From positions 1-41,384 of the forward strand of contig CAIPTD010000031.1 in assembly GCA_903867885.1 (NCBI GenBank): a DNA stretch of 41,384 nt. The letters are read 5' to 3'. Source of the DNA: an uncultured Ferrovum sp. (GTDB lineage: Bacteria > Pseudomonadota > Gammaproteobacteria > Burkholderiales > Ferrovaceae). The notes beneath the pieces are model-generated. The model was given only the letters and a program-made list of their open reading frames with translations. It was not told where the DNA came from and made no database searches. The position numbers and the translations under genes were made by a program. Of this stretch, positions 10,139-20,000 are shown piece by piece (the first letter of the stretch is position 1; every line of letters begins with the position of its first letter).

Positions 10139-10924
10139 TTATCCCGCCATTCCGCCCACGGTGCTAGAGAAACCAGAATCTACATGCAGTATTTCTCCCG
10201 TCACCCCGGCTGCCATGTTGCTCATCAGGAAAAGTGCGGCATTGCCTACATCTTCAATGGTCACGTTACGGCGAAGCGGGGCGGTTTGCTCCACAAAGTT
10301 CAAGATTTTTCCGAAGCCACCAATACCGGCTGCCGCTAGGGTTTTAATGGGGCCGGCCGAAATACCATTGATGCGAATGCCTTTTGGCCCCAGACTTTGC
10401 GCCAGATATCGTACATTGGCTTCTAAGCTGGCTTTGGCTAAGCCCATCACGTTGTAATTCACGATAGAGCGTTCTGCGCCAAGATAAGAAAGGGTGAGCA
10501 GGGAACCATTGCGACCCTCCATCATCTGTAGTCCCCCCTTAGCGAGTGCAGCTAAGCTATAAGAGCTGACATCATGCGCAATACGGAAGGCTTCGCGATT
10601 AACCGATTCCAGATAATCCCCTGCCAAGGCCTCGCGAGGGGCAAAGGCGATGGAATGCACGATTCCATCTAGCCCATCCCAGTGCTTTCCTAATTCAGAA
10701 AAGAGTTGCGCGATCTCTTCATCTTTGGATACATCACAAGGCAATACAGGGCAATCACCGAATTCGGCGCCGAGTTTAATGACGCGATCTTTTACGGCAT
10801 CACCTTGATAAGTGAAGGCAAGTTCAGCGCCTGCTCTATGCATCGCTTGCGCAATGCCATACGCTATAGAACGATTGCTTAATAATCCTGTGATCAGGAT
10901 CTTTTTACCCTGCATGATGGTCAT
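10139..10924 (-). CDS. fabI: Enoyl-[acyl-carrier-protein] reductase (NADH)
   Basis: FabI performs the last reduction of each fatty-acid elongation cycle in the cytoplasm. The protein shows the FabI-specific nucleotide-binding start [20 protein letters not shown] and the catalytic pair in YNVMGLAKA (Tyr-x6-Lys). It also has [11 protein letters not shown] and the C-terminal [11 protein letters not shown]. The ATG at 10924 was chosen because it gives the usual N-terminus (MTIMQGKK) and is preceded by GAGGGAGA at a good distance. A start 33 bases further upstream is open but unlike the family. At 261 residues the length is typical. It is divergent from the peptide-transporter genes, separated by fewer than 50 bases, so the two promoters must overlap. 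Confidence 0.96.
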   Translation of the reverse strand: MTIMQGKKILITGLLSNRSIAYGIAQAMHRAGAELAFTYQGDAVKDRVIKLGAEFGDCPVLPCDVSKDEEIAQLFSELGKHWDGLDGIVHSIAFAPREALAGDYLESVNREAFRIAHDVSSYSLAALAKGGLQMMEGRNGSLLTLSYLGAERSIVNYNVMGLAKASLEANVRYLAQSLGPKGIRINGISAGPIKTLAAAGIGGFGKILNFVEQTAPLRRNVTIEDVGNAALFLMSNMAAGVTGEILHVDSGFSSTVGGMAG

Positions 10925-10971
10925 TGGCCTGTCTCCCTCTTGAAAGCATTTTTGCAACTAATAAAACACGC

Positions 10972-12816
10972 ATGATAACCGATCCCACTTTTTCACAGAG
11001 GCCCAAGCTTATTTTAGTGCTTGCCCTTGTTCGTCATTGGTTGCGTAACCATCTCATATTATTAGGATTTTTGATGGGTTTATGCCTGTGTGCGGGGGTT
11101 CGCGCAGATGAGCAAGAGCCCCCAGCTAATCGGGTATTGCGTATCTCTTCCTCTACTGCAGAAACCACCCTAGACCCGGTAGGTATTCAAGATTTGTACT
11201 CCGCCAAACTGGCCAGCGTGTTGTTTGAGGGGGTGCTGACCTATGACTATTTGGCTCGCCCCGCTAAGCTTGTTCCGCTCCTGGCAGAGGGCATGCCGGA
11301 CATAACCGATGGCGGAAAAACATGGATTATTCATCTTAAAAAAAATATTCGCTTTGCACCTGATCCTGCGTTTAAGGGCAAAGAACGCACTGTTCAAGCC
11401 TCAGACCTTGCTTTCACCTTGTTCCGTTTGCTGGATCCGGCTTTGCATTCGCCCTTTAGCTTTTTATTGGAAGGCAAGTTAGTCGGTTTAGATGATCTTG
11501 CAAAACGTGCGCGTGATAGCAAACAACCCTATGACTACAAAGCAAAAATACCCGGTATAGAAGTGATCGATGAGTGGACGTTACGCTTAAGATTGAATGC
11601 CCCCGATGCTAATTTTGGGCACGCTTTGGCTCAACCTAATTTAGGTGTGATTGCTCCAGAGGTTGTGGCGTTTTATGGTGAACAAATCGGTTCTCACCCC
11701 GTGGGAACAGGGCCTTATTTTGTAAAGCGTTGGGTACGTGGGTCTGCTATGACCTTGGATCGCAATCCCCATTATCGTCAGCGCCCTTGGGCCTTTGATC
11801 CAGGCAGTGATCCTGCTAGCCTAAAAGTGGTGGAAGAGATGCGAGGAAAAATGATTCCGGCCATTCCACGCATTGAGATCAAAATTATTCCTGAGGCGCA
11901 ATCGGCTTGGTTGGCTTTTCGTCGCGGAGAAACGGATTTGATTGATCTGCCCAGCAAGCTCTCACCGGTTGCTTTAAGCCATGGGAAGTTGAATGCAGAC
12001 CTGGTGCAGCAGGGCATTCAACATGAGATTGCAGTTGAACCCGAAATCATAGGTAATTACCTCAATCTGCAAGACCCGATGGTCGGCGGAATGGATCCTG
12101 CGCACATTGCCTTGCGCCGGGCGATTTTAATGTCGTCAGACGATGAGGCCATGATCCGTGTGATCCGTAAAGGGCAGGCGGTGCGCTTGTCTTATCCGGT
12201 TCCTCCCGGGGTATTGGGACATGACTCCAAATATAAATCGATGTTGCCTTATGACCCCATTGCTGCCAATGCCCTGCTGGATGGATATGGGTTTAAACGC
12301 GCTGCGGATGGCTTACGCAGGCAACCCGATGGAAGCCCTTTGGTCGTGCGCTATTGGCGCACCAATGAAGGGGAAAGCCGCGATATGGAGGAACTGGCGA
12401 AGCGCGGGATAGACCAGTTGCATATTCGGTTTGAGGGTCATGCCGTGCCTTTCCCCGATCTACTGAAAGCAGAGCGCAGTTGTCAGGTGATGATGCGGCA
12501 GTTTGCATGGATTGCCGACTACCCTGATGGGGATGACTTTATGCAGTTGTTCTATGGCCCCAATGTTCACGCGAATAATGTATTTTGTTTTCAGGATGCC
12601 GAATGGGATCGTTTGTATCAAGAATCCGTTGCCTTAGGTCCTGGAGAAAAGCGCGATCAGCTGTATCAAAAAATGGCGCGGATGGTGGAAATGTATGGAG
12701 TCATGAAAATATCACATGCGCGATTGCATCATGAGCTTTTGCAAGCCAAGGTCATGGGCTTTCACATTTCAACCATTGCGTCCGTGGCGGAATGGCCCTA
12801 TTTGGATTTGAGATAA
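10972..12816 (+). CDS. Peptide ABC transporter periplasmic substrate-binding protein (SBP_bac_5 family)
   Basis: This protein captures peptides in the periplasm for the permeases and ATPase encoded directly downstream. A hydrophobic leader (HLILLGFLMGLCLCAGVRA, cleavage probably before DEQ) precedes a typical family-5 binding protein. Characteristic segments include ETTLDPVGIQD, LFEGVLTYD, SHPVGTGPYFVKRW, DRNPHYR, YDPIAANALLDGYGF and WIADYPDGDDFMQLFYG. There is no lipobox, so the protein is likely soluble. It is about 614 residues from the ATG at 10972, the YejA size class. An in-frame ATG at 10924 is possible but would overlap the fabI start. The ATG at 10972 lacks a strong ribosome-binding site, so the exact start is uncertain. 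Substrate specificity cannot be read from the sequence. Confidence 0.88.
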   Translation: MITDPTFSQRPKLILVLALVRHWLRNHLILLGFLMGLCLCAGVRADEQEPPANRVLRISSSTAETTLDPVGIQDLYSAKLASVLFEGVLTYDYLARPAKLVPLLAEGMPDITDGGKTWIIHLKKNIRFAPDPAFKGKERTVQASDLAFTLFRLLDPALHSPFSFLLEGKLVGLDDLAKRARDSKQPYDYKAKIPGIEVIDEWTLRLRLNAPDANFGHALAQPNLGVIAPEVVAFYGEQIGSHPVGTGPYFVKRWVRGSAMTLDRNPHYRQRPWAFDPGSDPASLKVVEEMRGKMIPAIPRIEIKIIPEAQSAWLAFRRGETDLIDLPSKLSPVALSHGKLNADLVQQGIQHEIAVEPEIIGNYLNLQDPMVGGMDPAHIALRRAILMSSDDEAMIRVIRKGQAVRLSYPVPPGVLGHDSKYKSMLPYDPIAANALLDGYGFKRAADGLRRQPDGSPLVVRYWRTNEGESRDMEELAKRGIDQLHIRFEGHAVPFPDLLKAERSCQVMMRQFAWIADYPDGDDFMQLFYGPNVHANNVFCFQDAEWDRLYQESVALGPGEKRDQLYQKMARMVEMYGVMKISHARLHHELLQAKVMGFHISTIASVAEWPYLDLR

Positions 12817-12822
12817 ACAACG

Positions 12823-13758
12823 ATGGCTGCCTATTTCTTTCAACGCCTCTTGCAAATGATCCCCACCTTGTTTGGGGTGATCCTATTGGTTTTTTTGCTC
12901 TTTAATTGGGTGGGAGGGGACCCGGCCTATGTGCTGGCGGGTAAATTTAGTAACCCCGAAGATATCGCCAACATTCGCCGGCAACTTGGGCTAGATCAGC
13001 CTTTGTACATCCAGTTTGGGATTTTTTTGCGTCAGGTGCTGACCTTTGATTATGGATTGAGTTGGTCTACTCAAGAGCCCGTGTCGCATATCTTTTTAAC
13101 GCGCTTGGGGCCTTCTATTGCCCTGTTACTGCCTATGCTGATCCTGGAAACCTTCATCGGTATAGCCATTGCGTTGGCTGTGGCTTATGTAAGAGATTCT
13201 TGGATAGATCGCACGCTCACGCTGACCACCACCGCTGCGATGTCTATCAGCCTGCTGATTTACATTATTGTAGGTCAATATTTTTTTGCTTTTGTCTTGG
13301 GTTGGTTTCCCGTTCAGGGCTGGGCGAATCACGGCCAAAGTTGGCTACGCTATGCGGTGTTACCCATTTTGTTGGGGCTTGCAGTGAGTCTTGCCCCCGC
13401 TATTCGCTTGTATCGCACGTTTATTCTGGAAGAAATGGGGCAGGATTATGTGCGCACCGCGCGCGCAAAAGGCTTGAGCGAAACGCGCGTGATGCTGGTG
13501 CATGTCCTGCGCAATGCTTCTATTCCCATCATCACGAATGTGCTGAGCAGCTTACCTGGCCTGTTGATTGGGGCTTTTTTATTAGAACGTTTTTTTTCGA
13601 TCCCTGGAATTGGTCGAGAAGTCATTATGGCGGTAGAGCGCAGCGATTTCCCGGTCATCAAGGCAATCACTGTTTCTGTGGCAACGGCGACAATGGTTTT
13701 TAATCTCTTGGCAGACTGCGCATATCAATGGGTAGATCCTCGGGTGAAACTATCATGA
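12823..13758 (+). CDS. Peptide ABC transporter permease, DppB/OppB/YejB type
   Basis: This inner-membrane permease of 311 residues has six predicted membrane segments and the family pattern. The N-terminus is FFQRLLQMIPTLFGVILLVF. It is followed by GGDPAYVLAG, the conserved IRRQLGLDQPLYIQF, and the EAA loop with YVRTARAKGLSETRVMLVHVLRNA, which contacts the ATPase. The C-terminus is WVDPRVKLS. It starts six bases after the binding-protein stop and its TGA overlaps the next gene's ATG (ATGA at 13755-13758), so the genes are co-translated. Confidence 0.93.
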   Translation: MAAYFFQRLLQMIPTLFGVILLVFLLFNWVGGDPAYVLAGKFSNPEDIANIRRQLGLDQPLYIQFGIFLRQVLTFDYGLSWSTQEPVSHIFLTRLGPSIALLLPMLILETFIGIAIALAVAYVRDSWIDRTLTLTTTAAMSISLLIYIIVGQYFFAFVLGWFPVQGWANHGQSWLRYAVLPILLGLAVSLAPAIRLYRTFILEEMGQDYVRTARAKGLSETRVMLVHVLRNASIPIITNVLSSLPGLLIGAFLLERFFSIPGIGREVIMAVERSDFPVIKAITVSVATATMVFNLLADCAYQWVDPRVKLS

Positions 13759-14840
13759 GTGAACGTATTGCCTACTCTACGAAAGCGCGCCATGAGGGAC
13801 CCAAAAGCCTGGCTTCCATTGCTTGGGCTAGGATATGCCGTAATCCGCTTGGGCTTTTTTCTCTTGGCGTGGTGGGGTTTTTTTTAATCACCATTCTGGC
13901 TTCCGCTTCAGGTTTGATTGCCCAAGACTGGGATACGCAATACGCCGTGAGTTTTGCCCCCCCTGGCTTGATGGGGGCCCAGCAAGAAGCCATACCAGAT
14001 GAAGTCATCTCTGGAACCATCCCGCCGCATTCCGGAATGCTTGATCCCATAGAGATGTATGGGCTTAAAGATCCGCTTCAACCCGTGCTGGACCAGTTAA
14101 AAGATCAACAGTTACAAGATGCATCTCTTCGCGCGCAGCTACCCATCCTGGCGCGTTCTCCCACCCTTTTTTTAGGGGCAGATAAATGGGGGCGCAGCGT
14201 TGCACTCAAAGTCATCAAAGGCGCCGAAACTTCAGTTTTAGTGGGCATGGCATCTGCATTGTTAGCGACGCTAATTGGAACGCTACTAGGCGCATTTGCA
14301 GGCTATTTGGGCAGCTGGGTAGATGCATTCATTGAATGGTTATATGGCGTCTTCACAGCCATTCCCTATTTGCTGCTGGTATTTGCGATTGCAGCAGTGC
14401 TGCAGCAAAAGGGTGTCTTCACCATTATTTTGATTTTGGGGCTTACTGGTTGGACGGGGGTGTATCGGCTGATCCGTGCGGAGTACCTTAAACATAAAGT
14501 CAGGGAATATGTTCAGGCTGCACAGGCAATTGGGGCCTCTGACGCAAGAAGAATGTTTGTGCATATCCTGCCCAATGTTTCGCATGTGATCTTGGTACAG
14601 CTCTCGCAGCAAGTGGTGAACTTTATCAAAGCGGAGGTGATTTTGAGCTTTTTAGGCTTTGGGGTTCCTGTGGATGTCGTGTCCTGGGGGTCCATACTCA
14701 ACGAGACACCGAATGAGCTTATTTTGGGCTACGGTTGGCAGCTGATGACCTGCGGGCTGGCCATGGCGATATTGGTGACCGCTTTTGCTCTGTTTACCGA
14801 TGCCTTACGCGATGCCCTGGATCCGAGAATGAAATCATGA
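13755..14840 (+). CDS. Peptide ABC transporter permease, DppC/OppC/YejE type
   Basis: This is the second permease half. The ATG at 13755 overlaps the upstream stop as ATGA. An N-terminal membrane segment (LFSLGVVGFFLITILAS) is followed by a long periplasmic stretch of about 100 residues, as in the YejE group. The transport core follows, with FLGADKWGRSVALKVIKGAETS, GAFAGYLGSWVDAFIEWLY and the EAA loop EYVQAAQAIGASDARRMFVHILPN. The protein ends RDALDPRMKS. Its own stop again overlaps the next start (ATGA, 14837-14840). The protein is 361 residues long. The tight spacing indicates one operon with balanced subunit synthesis. Confidence 0.93.
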   Translation: MSERIAYSTKARHEGPKSLASIAWARICRNPLGLFSLGVVGFFLITILASASGLIAQDWDTQYAVSFAPPGLMGAQQEAIPDEVISGTIPPHSGMLDPIEMYGLKDPLQPVLDQLKDQQLQDASLRAQLPILARSPTLFLGADKWGRSVALKVIKGAETSVLVGMASALLATLIGTLLGAFAGYLGSWVDAFIEWLYGVFTAIPYLLLVFAIAAVLQQKGVFTIILILGLTGWTGVYRLIRAEYLKHKVREYVQAAQAIGASDARRMFVHILPNVSHVILVQLSQQVVNFIKAEVILSFLGFGVPVDVVSWGSILNETPNELILGYGWQLMTCGLAMAILVTAFALFTDALRDALDPRMKS

Positions 14841-16630
14841 AAATGCTGCTGGATATTTCTCAGTTGCGCGTGAGCTTCCGCCAAGAGAATGGGGAGTGGC
14901 GTGAAGCCTTGCACGGTGTTTCTTTTCAGGTTCCAGAATCTGGAGTTGTGGCTTTAGTCGGTGAATCGGGTAGTGGTAAGTCTGTAAGCTCATTAGCAAT
15001 CATGGGTCTTTTGCCTGCTAGTAGCAGTCGCATTGAGTCGGGAAGTTCAGTGTGTTTTTCTGGGCGAGATCTGCTCTCCTTGTCTTCTAGTGAGCGCCGC
15101 CAGCTCTGTGGAACAGACATTGCGATGGTGTTTCAAGAACCCATGAGTAGCCTGAATCCGGTTTTTAAAGCGGGAGATCAAGTCGCTGAAATGTTGCGCT
15201 TGCATGAAGGCATGTCTCGATCCCAAGCCTTAGAACGCACCCAGGAGTTATTTGTTGAGGTGGGTTTACCAGAACCAGGACAAAAACTCAGGTGCTATCC
15301 CCACATGCTTTCTGGCGGGCAACAACAAAGGGTCATGATTGCCATGGCTTTGGCCTGTAAGCCTAAATTGCTGATTGCAGATGAGCCCACTACGGCGCTG
15401 GATGTCACGATTCAAAGGCAGATATTAGATCTGCTCGCTGATCTCAGATCCCGTTATCAAATGGCTTTGCTGTTTATTACCCATGATTTGGGGGTGGTGA
15501 GCGATATTGCTGAACATGTGGTGGTGATGCGCGAAGGTGTGGTGAGAGAGCAGGGGCCGGCCTCAAATGTGCTTCAATTCCCTCAAGATGCTTATACGCA
15601 GGCCCTGCTGGCTTGCCGCCCTCCTTTGCATGGCAGGCCATTGCGCTTGCCGCAAGTGGAAGACTTCATGGGTGCTTCGCCACTAGTCATCCGATCTGGG
15701 GGCCAAACAAGTCCTGAAAATAAGGAAGATCAGCACGAAAACAAACCTTTGGTTCAGCAAGCAGCACCTGACGTGAACTTACAAAGCCTTGCAACAAATC
15801 AGACGCCCCCCCCGGTTTTATTGAACGTCACTGGCCTAAGTAAAACCTTTCAGCTTCGCCAAGGGCTATGGAATGTCAGGGCGTTTGATGCAGTGAAGAA
15901 CGTGAGCTTTACCTTGAATCGGGGGGAAACATTAGGGATTGTCGGCGAGTCAGGCTGTGGAAAAACCACCCTAGGATTGGCTTTAATGCGCTTGCACCTC
16001 CCCACTGCGGGAAAGGTGTTGTTTGATGGGGTGGATCTTTCTTCGCTCAGTGATACGCAATGGCAGCCCTTTAGAAAGCGAATTCAAATTGTGTTCCAAA
16101 ATCCCTACGCCTCCTTGAATCCGCGCTTTACGGTTGCCCAAATTCTGATGGAACCCTTGCGCATTCATCAAATGGGTTTGAATGAGAACGAACGTTTAAA
16201 TCGGGCCATACAACTGATGGAACAAGTGGGCTTGCCCGCAGATTCTCTGAATCGTTACCCTCATGCATTCTCGGGGGGGCAGCGCCAACGCATCGCCATT
16301 GCCCGTTGTTTGGCGTTGAATCCTGAACTGCTGATTCTAGATGAATCTGTTTCAGCCTTGGATGTGTCAGTGCAAGCACAAGTTTTGAATTTGCTGAAAG
16401 ACCTTCAAATCAAACTGGGTATCGCCTATCTTTTCATTTCGCATGATTTAGCAGTGGTGCGTTACCTATCCGACCGGGTTTTAGTCATGAATGCGGGCGA
16501 AGTAGTAGAAGAAGTCAGCGCGGATGGATTGTTTGATGGCGGTCAGCATCACCCCTACACCCAGCGCCTATTGGCCTCGATTCCAGGGGGGTGCAGTGAA
16601 TTGAGGCCGCAGCGGCAATCGCTAGAATAG
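14837..16630 (+). CDS. Fused double ATP-binding subunit of the peptide ABC transporter (YejF type)
   Basis: Two complete ABC ATPase domains are fused in one 597-residue chain. Domain one has Walker A GESGSGKSV, signature LSGGQQQRV, Walker B LLIADEPTTALD and the His switch ITHDLG. Domain two has GESGCGKTT, FSGGQRQRI, LLILDESVSALD and ISHDLAVVRYL. Each domain ends in an oligopeptide-type extension (AYTQALLACRPP; HPYTQRLLASIPGG). A hydrophilic linker at about residues 285-325 joins them. This fusion, with the preceding binding protein and two permeases, is the YejABEF layout. The start at 14837 overlaps the permease stop. An 8-base C run (15806-15813) lies in the linker and a 7-base G run (16273-16279) in the second signature. 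Confidence 0.94.
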   Translation: MKMLLDISQLRVSFRQENGEWREALHGVSFQVPESGVVALVGESGSGKSVSSLAIMGLLPASSSRIESGSSVCFSGRDLLSLSSSERRQLCGTDIAMVFQEPMSSLNPVFKAGDQVAEMLRLHEGMSRSQALERTQELFVEVGLPEPGQKLRCYPHMLSGGQQQRVMIAMALACKPKLLIADEPTTALDVTIQRQILDLLADLRSRYQMALLFITHDLGVVSDIAEHVVVMREGVVREQGPASNVLQFPQDAYTQALLACRPPLHGRPLRLPQVEDFMGASPLVIRSGGQTSPENKEDQHENKPLVQQAAPDVNLQSLATNQTPPPVLLNVTGLSKTFQLRQGLWNVRAFDAVKNVSFTLNRGETLGIVGESGCGKTTLGLALMRLHLPTAGKVLFDGVDLSSLSDTQWQPFRKRIQIVFQNPYASLNPRFTVAQILMEPLRIHQMGLNENERLNRAIQLMEQVGLPADSLNRYPHAFSGGQRQRIAIARCLALNPELLILDESVSALDVSVQAQVLNLLKDLQIKLGIAYLFISHDLAVVRYLSDRVLVMNAGEVVEEVSADGLFDGGQHHPYTQRLLASIPGGCSELRPQRQSLE

Positions 16631-16658
16631 GGCGTACAGGCTGTAACAAGATCAAACC

Positions 16659-16688
16659 TTGACCCACGCTTTATCACAAAGGTAGACT
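16659..16688 (+). promoter_or_regulatory. Candidate sigma-70 promoter for mltD
   Basis: TTGACC (16659-16664) and TAGACT (16683-16688) are separated by 18 bases, about 30 bases before the mltD start at 16721. A GGAG ribosome-binding site lies just before that start. This is a visual match only. Confidence 0.45.
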
Positions 16689-16720
16689 AAGCAGAATCCT
16701 AAGTAAAATCATGGAGTTTC

Positions 16721-18475
16721 ATGAGAAAATGCATTAATTTTTTAGCGCTGATCTTAGCGCTACCGTTTGTGTTTGTGGTTACAGCTTCTGCCGCTGAATC
16801 GTGGTCTCCTCAGCCTTCTATGTTGGCGCTATCCAACGTTGAACAGTATCAGCACACTATAGCGGTGAGTGAAGTGAATTCTGTTCGGCCTTCTGATGCG
16901 ATCGCCAGCAGCAGTCGCGCTGAAGCTTATCCCTTAGATATCTCCCGCGATATTCCAGGCTTAGGCGGTGATCGTCAGCCAGTGAATAGTATGTCTGGCG
17001 CGATTCCGTCCAATTTGATAGATAGTGTTCGGGGTTCTGATCCATCACGGCCTTATGCCGACCTATGGGATCGAATTCGTGATGGTTTCCAGATGCAAGA
17101 TCTGGAAGGCCCGCGTGTGGTGCGCCAAGTGGAATGGTTTGAAGCGCATCCCGACTACATGTATCGCGTGGTGGATCGCAGCAGAAAATATCTGTTTTTT
17201 ATTGTAGAAGAAGTTCAAAAGCGCGGTATGCCCAGTGAAATTGCCCTACTTCCTATAGTGGAAAGCGCGTTTGATCCGCAGGCCTTATCTTCGGCCAGTG
17301 CCTCTGGCATGTGGCAATTTATTCCTTCTACAGGCAAATCCTTTGGTTTAAGGCAGAACTGGTGGTACGACGGTCGCAGAGATATTGTTGCCGCCACTAA
17401 CAGTGCGCTCGATTATCTTGAAAAACTGCATAGCCAATTTGGGGCATGGGATTTGGCATTAGCGGCTTACAATTGCGGCGAAGGCGCATTGGCTAGAGCG
17501 ATTGAGCACAATCGTCGCCTTGGCCAACCTACCTCTTACGCAAGCTTAAACTTGCCTGAGGAAACCCGAAACTATGTGCCAAAACTCATTGCGGCCAAGC
17601 AAATTGTTGCTGATCCCATCGCACATGGCTTGAGCTTGTTGCCAGTATCGGATTCCCCGTACTTTGCGGCGGTTACGACGACAAAGCATGTTGATCTGGC
17701 AGTAGCCGCGCGCTTTGCCAACCTGTCTGAAGCCGATTTTCTGGCGCTCAACCCAGGGTACAACCGCCCTTTAATTCTGGAGCAGGGTGAAAAAACAATT
17801 CTGGTTCCCGTTGCGAACGCTGAAACCTTTAGAGCACGATTGAATGATCCAGAAGCAAAACTGGTTTCTTGGCGCACGCACCGCTTAAAGCGCGGTGAAA
17901 ACTTTGCCACCGTAGCGAGTCAGTTTGGTATGAGCATCGATGAGCTCAAGCGGGTAAATGGTATTGCTGCTCATCGTCGGGTAGCAGGTGGCGGAGCAAT
18001 TCTGGTCCGTGACGCACACGCTGATGAAGGGGATTTAGATGCAGCCGCACCGATGGAGGCCGAAACCCCACCACTAATGGAAACTATTACCTTTAGTCAT
18101 CGGGTGAAACGGGGTGAGAGTTTGGCGAGTATTGCGCGTCGATACAATATTAGTATCGGTAGCTTGAGGACATGGAATCGAATCAGTCCCAACCAAGGTG
18201 CCCGTGTGGGCCAGCTATTAGTGATGCACCGAAGTGCTGAGATTGGAGAGCCCTCATTGAAAGAAGGCTTGTCCGATGCTTCAATTATTTCCAGCTCTTC
18301 TCCCGCACCCCTCAAATCGCCCCTGGCTCCGTCCTCTTCACACTCCACTCCAGCGAAGGCTCCCGCCATAGTGCCTTCAACTAGAGTGAATCAAACGGCA
18401 AAAAGCAAAAAATCTATTGCCGATGTCAAAGCAGTGAAACCTCTCCCCTCTGCCGCAAAAAAAAAGGTAAATTGA
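16721..18475 (+). CDS. mltD: Membrane-bound lytic murein transglycosylase D with two LysM domains
   Basis: MltD cleaves peptidoglycan glycan strands in the periplasm. A signal peptide (FLALILALPFVFVVTASAA) precedes the lytic-transglycosylase domain. Its catalytic glutamate is about residue 181, in LLPIVESAFDPQA. The downstream motifs are SASGMWQFIPSTGKSFGL and DLALAAYNCGEGAL. Two LysM peptidoglycan-binding domains follow, near residues 386-428 (RLKRGENFATVASQFGMSID) and 460-503 (VKRGESLASIARRYNISIG). A Ser/Pro/Lys-rich tail ends the protein. There is no lipobox cysteine at the end of the signal, unlike the E. coli lipoprotein form. The stop is five bases from the msrA start, so the two genes are probably co-transcribed. 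Confidence 0.93.
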   Translation: MRKCINFLALILALPFVFVVTASAAESWSPQPSMLALSNVEQYQHTIAVSEVNSVRPSDAIASSSRAEAYPLDISRDIPGLGGDRQPVNSMSGAIPSNLIDSVRGSDPSRPYADLWDRIRDGFQMQDLEGPRVVRQVEWFEAHPDYMYRVVDRSRKYLFFIVEEVQKRGMPSEIALLPIVESAFDPQALSSASASGMWQFIPSTGKSFGLRQNWWYDGRRDIVAATNSALDYLEKLHSQFGAWDLALAAYNCGEGALARAIEHNRRLGQPTSYASLNLPEETRNYVPKLIAAKQIVADPIAHGLSLLPVSDSPYFAAVTTTKHVDLAVAARFANLSEADFLALNPGYNRPLILEQGEKTILVPVANAETFRARLNDPEAKLVSWRTHRLKRGENFATVASQFGMSIDELKRVNGIAAHRRVAGGGAILVRDAHADEGDLDAAAPMEAETPPLMETITFSHRVKRGESLASIARRYNISIGSLRTWNRISPNQGARVGQLLVMHRSAEIGEPSLKEGLSDASIISSSSPAPLKSPLAPSSSHSTPAKAPAIVPSTRVNQTAKSKKSIADVKAVKPLPSAAKKKVN

Positions 18476-18480
18476 TTTAA

Positions 18481-19032
18481 ATGCAGGTTGCGTCTCACTA
18501 TGAGTTGATTTTAGGCGGAGGCTGCTTTTGGTGTCTTGACCCCATCTTTCATCGTTTGAAAGGATTGGCGTTGGCTGAGTCGGGATATTGTGGTGGGCAT
18601 GTGATCCACCCCACTTACCAGCAAGTCTGCGAGGGAACAACTGGACATGCTGAGGCGCTGAGGCTTCGTTTTGACCCTCAAGTGTTGAGTTTAGATACGG
18701 TTTTGAGCGTGTTTTTTACTTTTCATGATCCCACTACCCTTAACCGCCAGGGCCATGACATCGGAACGCAGTATCGCTCCGTCATTTTTTATCGTGATGA
18801 AGCAGAAAAAACACGGATCAAAGAGATCATGAATCGCCTTGAAGCCACCGGGATTTGGCCCAATAAATGGGTGACAAGTCTTGAGCCGATGGCACCCTTT
18901 TATCCCGCTGAAGACTATCATCAGCGTTACTTTGAAACCCATGGCCATACCGGCTATTGCGCAGGGGTGATTGCGCCTAAAGTTGCAAAGTTGCGGGCGC
19001 ATTATGCAGCATTGTTAGTCCCGGACGCTTAA
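18481..19032 (+). CDS. msrA: Peptide methionine sulfoxide reductase A
   Basis: MsrA reduces methionine-S-sulfoxide in oxidised proteins, using thioredoxin. The catalytic motif GGCFWC is at residues 13-18, with the conserved YCGGHVIHPTYQQVCEGTTGHAEA and DIGTQYRSVIF. The C-terminal AGVIAPKVAKL completes the fold. The 183-residue length is normal. It follows mltD by five bases and is convergent with gloB across a strong terminator. Confidence 0.95.
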   Translation: MQVASHYELILGGGCFWCLDPIFHRLKGLALAESGYCGGHVIHPTYQQVCEGTTGHAEALRLRFDPQVLSLDTVLSVFFTFHDPTTLNRQGHDIGTQYRSVIFYRDEAEKTRIKEIMNRLEATGIWPNKWVTSLEPMAPFYPAEDYHQRYFETHGHTGYCAGVIAPKVAKLRAHYAALLVPDA

Positions 19033-19077
19033 AACTGTTCCCGAAACTCAACCATTTTTGGGTGCATCAAGCCCACT

Positions 19078-19115
19078 AAAAAAGCCCAAGAACCAGAAAT
19101 TCACGGGCTTTTTTT
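19078..19115. terminator. Bidirectional rho-independent terminator between msrA and gloB
   Basis: A perfect 10-bp stem AAAAAAGCCC (19078-19087) / GGGCTTTTTT (19105-19114) surrounds a 17-nt loop and is followed by one further T. The A-run on one side and T-run on the other let it act in both directions. That suits the convergent genes msrA and gloB. Confidence 0.8.
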
Positions 19116-19141
19116 GTGAGGCTGATGAGTTGGGACTGTGC

Positions 19142-19933
19142 TCAAACCTTGAATTGATTTTTCCATTCGCGCAGCGCGGTGAATACCGCAAGCTCGTTGG
19201 GTAGGGGGCTTTGTTTCCAGATTTCTGCACTGGCTTTGAGGCCGGGTTGATGGGCGCGCAAAAAGGGATTGGTGGCACGTTCTTCGCTGAGCAATGCGGG
19301 GATGGTCGCTTCACCTCTGGCACGTCGGGCGTGTTCTCGCTTTCCACGTTCAATGAGTGCGGTGTTGTCTGGGTCAACGGTCATGGCAAAGGCCAAGTTT
19401 GATAGGGTGTATTCATGGGCGCAATGCACATAAAATTCTCCCGGTAGCTGGGCAATTCTATGCAGTGAATCTAGCATCTGAGCGGGCGTCCCTTCAAATA
19501 ATCGGCCGCATCCCATGGCAAAAAGCGTATCCCCGCAGAACAAGCGATTTTGCCAGACATAGGCCACATGCCCAGCGGTATGGCCCGCTACGGACATCAC
19601 TCGGAATTCCCCTGCCGCAAGACTGAGCGTATTACCATCAAAAACGGCATGGGTACGGCCGGGTATGGCTTCATCAGGAGGGCCGTAAACGTCAATGTCT
19701 CCATAAGCCGCTAGAAGGGCTTGAACGCCCCCGACATGATCGGCATGATGGTGGGTGCAGAGTATGGCGGTTAATCTGAGCCGATGGGTGTCTAGGCATG
19801 CTTGGATAGGGGCAGCGTCACCCGGGTCGACGACAATGGCTTCCTCCCCGTTTTGAATAACCCACAGGTAATTATCCTGAAATGCGGGTACGGTGAGAAC
19901 GGCCCATGGCTGATTACCAGAGGGTGTATGCAT
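19142..19933 (-). CDS. gloB: Hydroxyacylglutathione hydrolase (glyoxalase II)
   Basis: Glyoxalase II hydrolyses S-lactoylglutathione to lactate and glutathione, the second step of methylglyoxal detoxification. The metallo-beta-lactamase metal-binding motif THHHADHVGG is clear. Further ligand regions are AGHTAGHVAYVW, FCGDTLFAMGCGRLFEG and VHCAHEYTLSNLAFA. The ATG at 19933 gives MHTPSGNQPWAVLTVPAFQDNYLWVI, closest to the family start, with 263 residues. A GTG at 19972 is an alternative upstream start. The gene is divergent from the methyltransferase gene. Confidence 0.93.
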   Translation of the reverse strand: MHTPSGNQPWAVLTVPAFQDNYLWVIQNGEEAIVVDPGDAAPIQACLDTHRLRLTAILCTHHHADHVGGVQALLAAYGDIDVYGPPDEAIPGRTHAVFDGNTLSLAAGEFRVMSVAGHTAGHVAYVWQNRLFCGDTLFAMGCGRLFEGTPAQMLDSLHRIAQLPGEFYVHCAHEYTLSNLAFAMTVDPDNTALIERGKREHARRARGEATIPALLSEERATNPFLRAHQPGLKASAEIWKQSPLPNELAVFTALREWKNQFKV

Positions 19934-20000
19934 GGTTTGAAATACCAGTAAAAATGACTTGTCTTGTCGCACACTAGCATGAAGCGGTTAAACTGCGAAA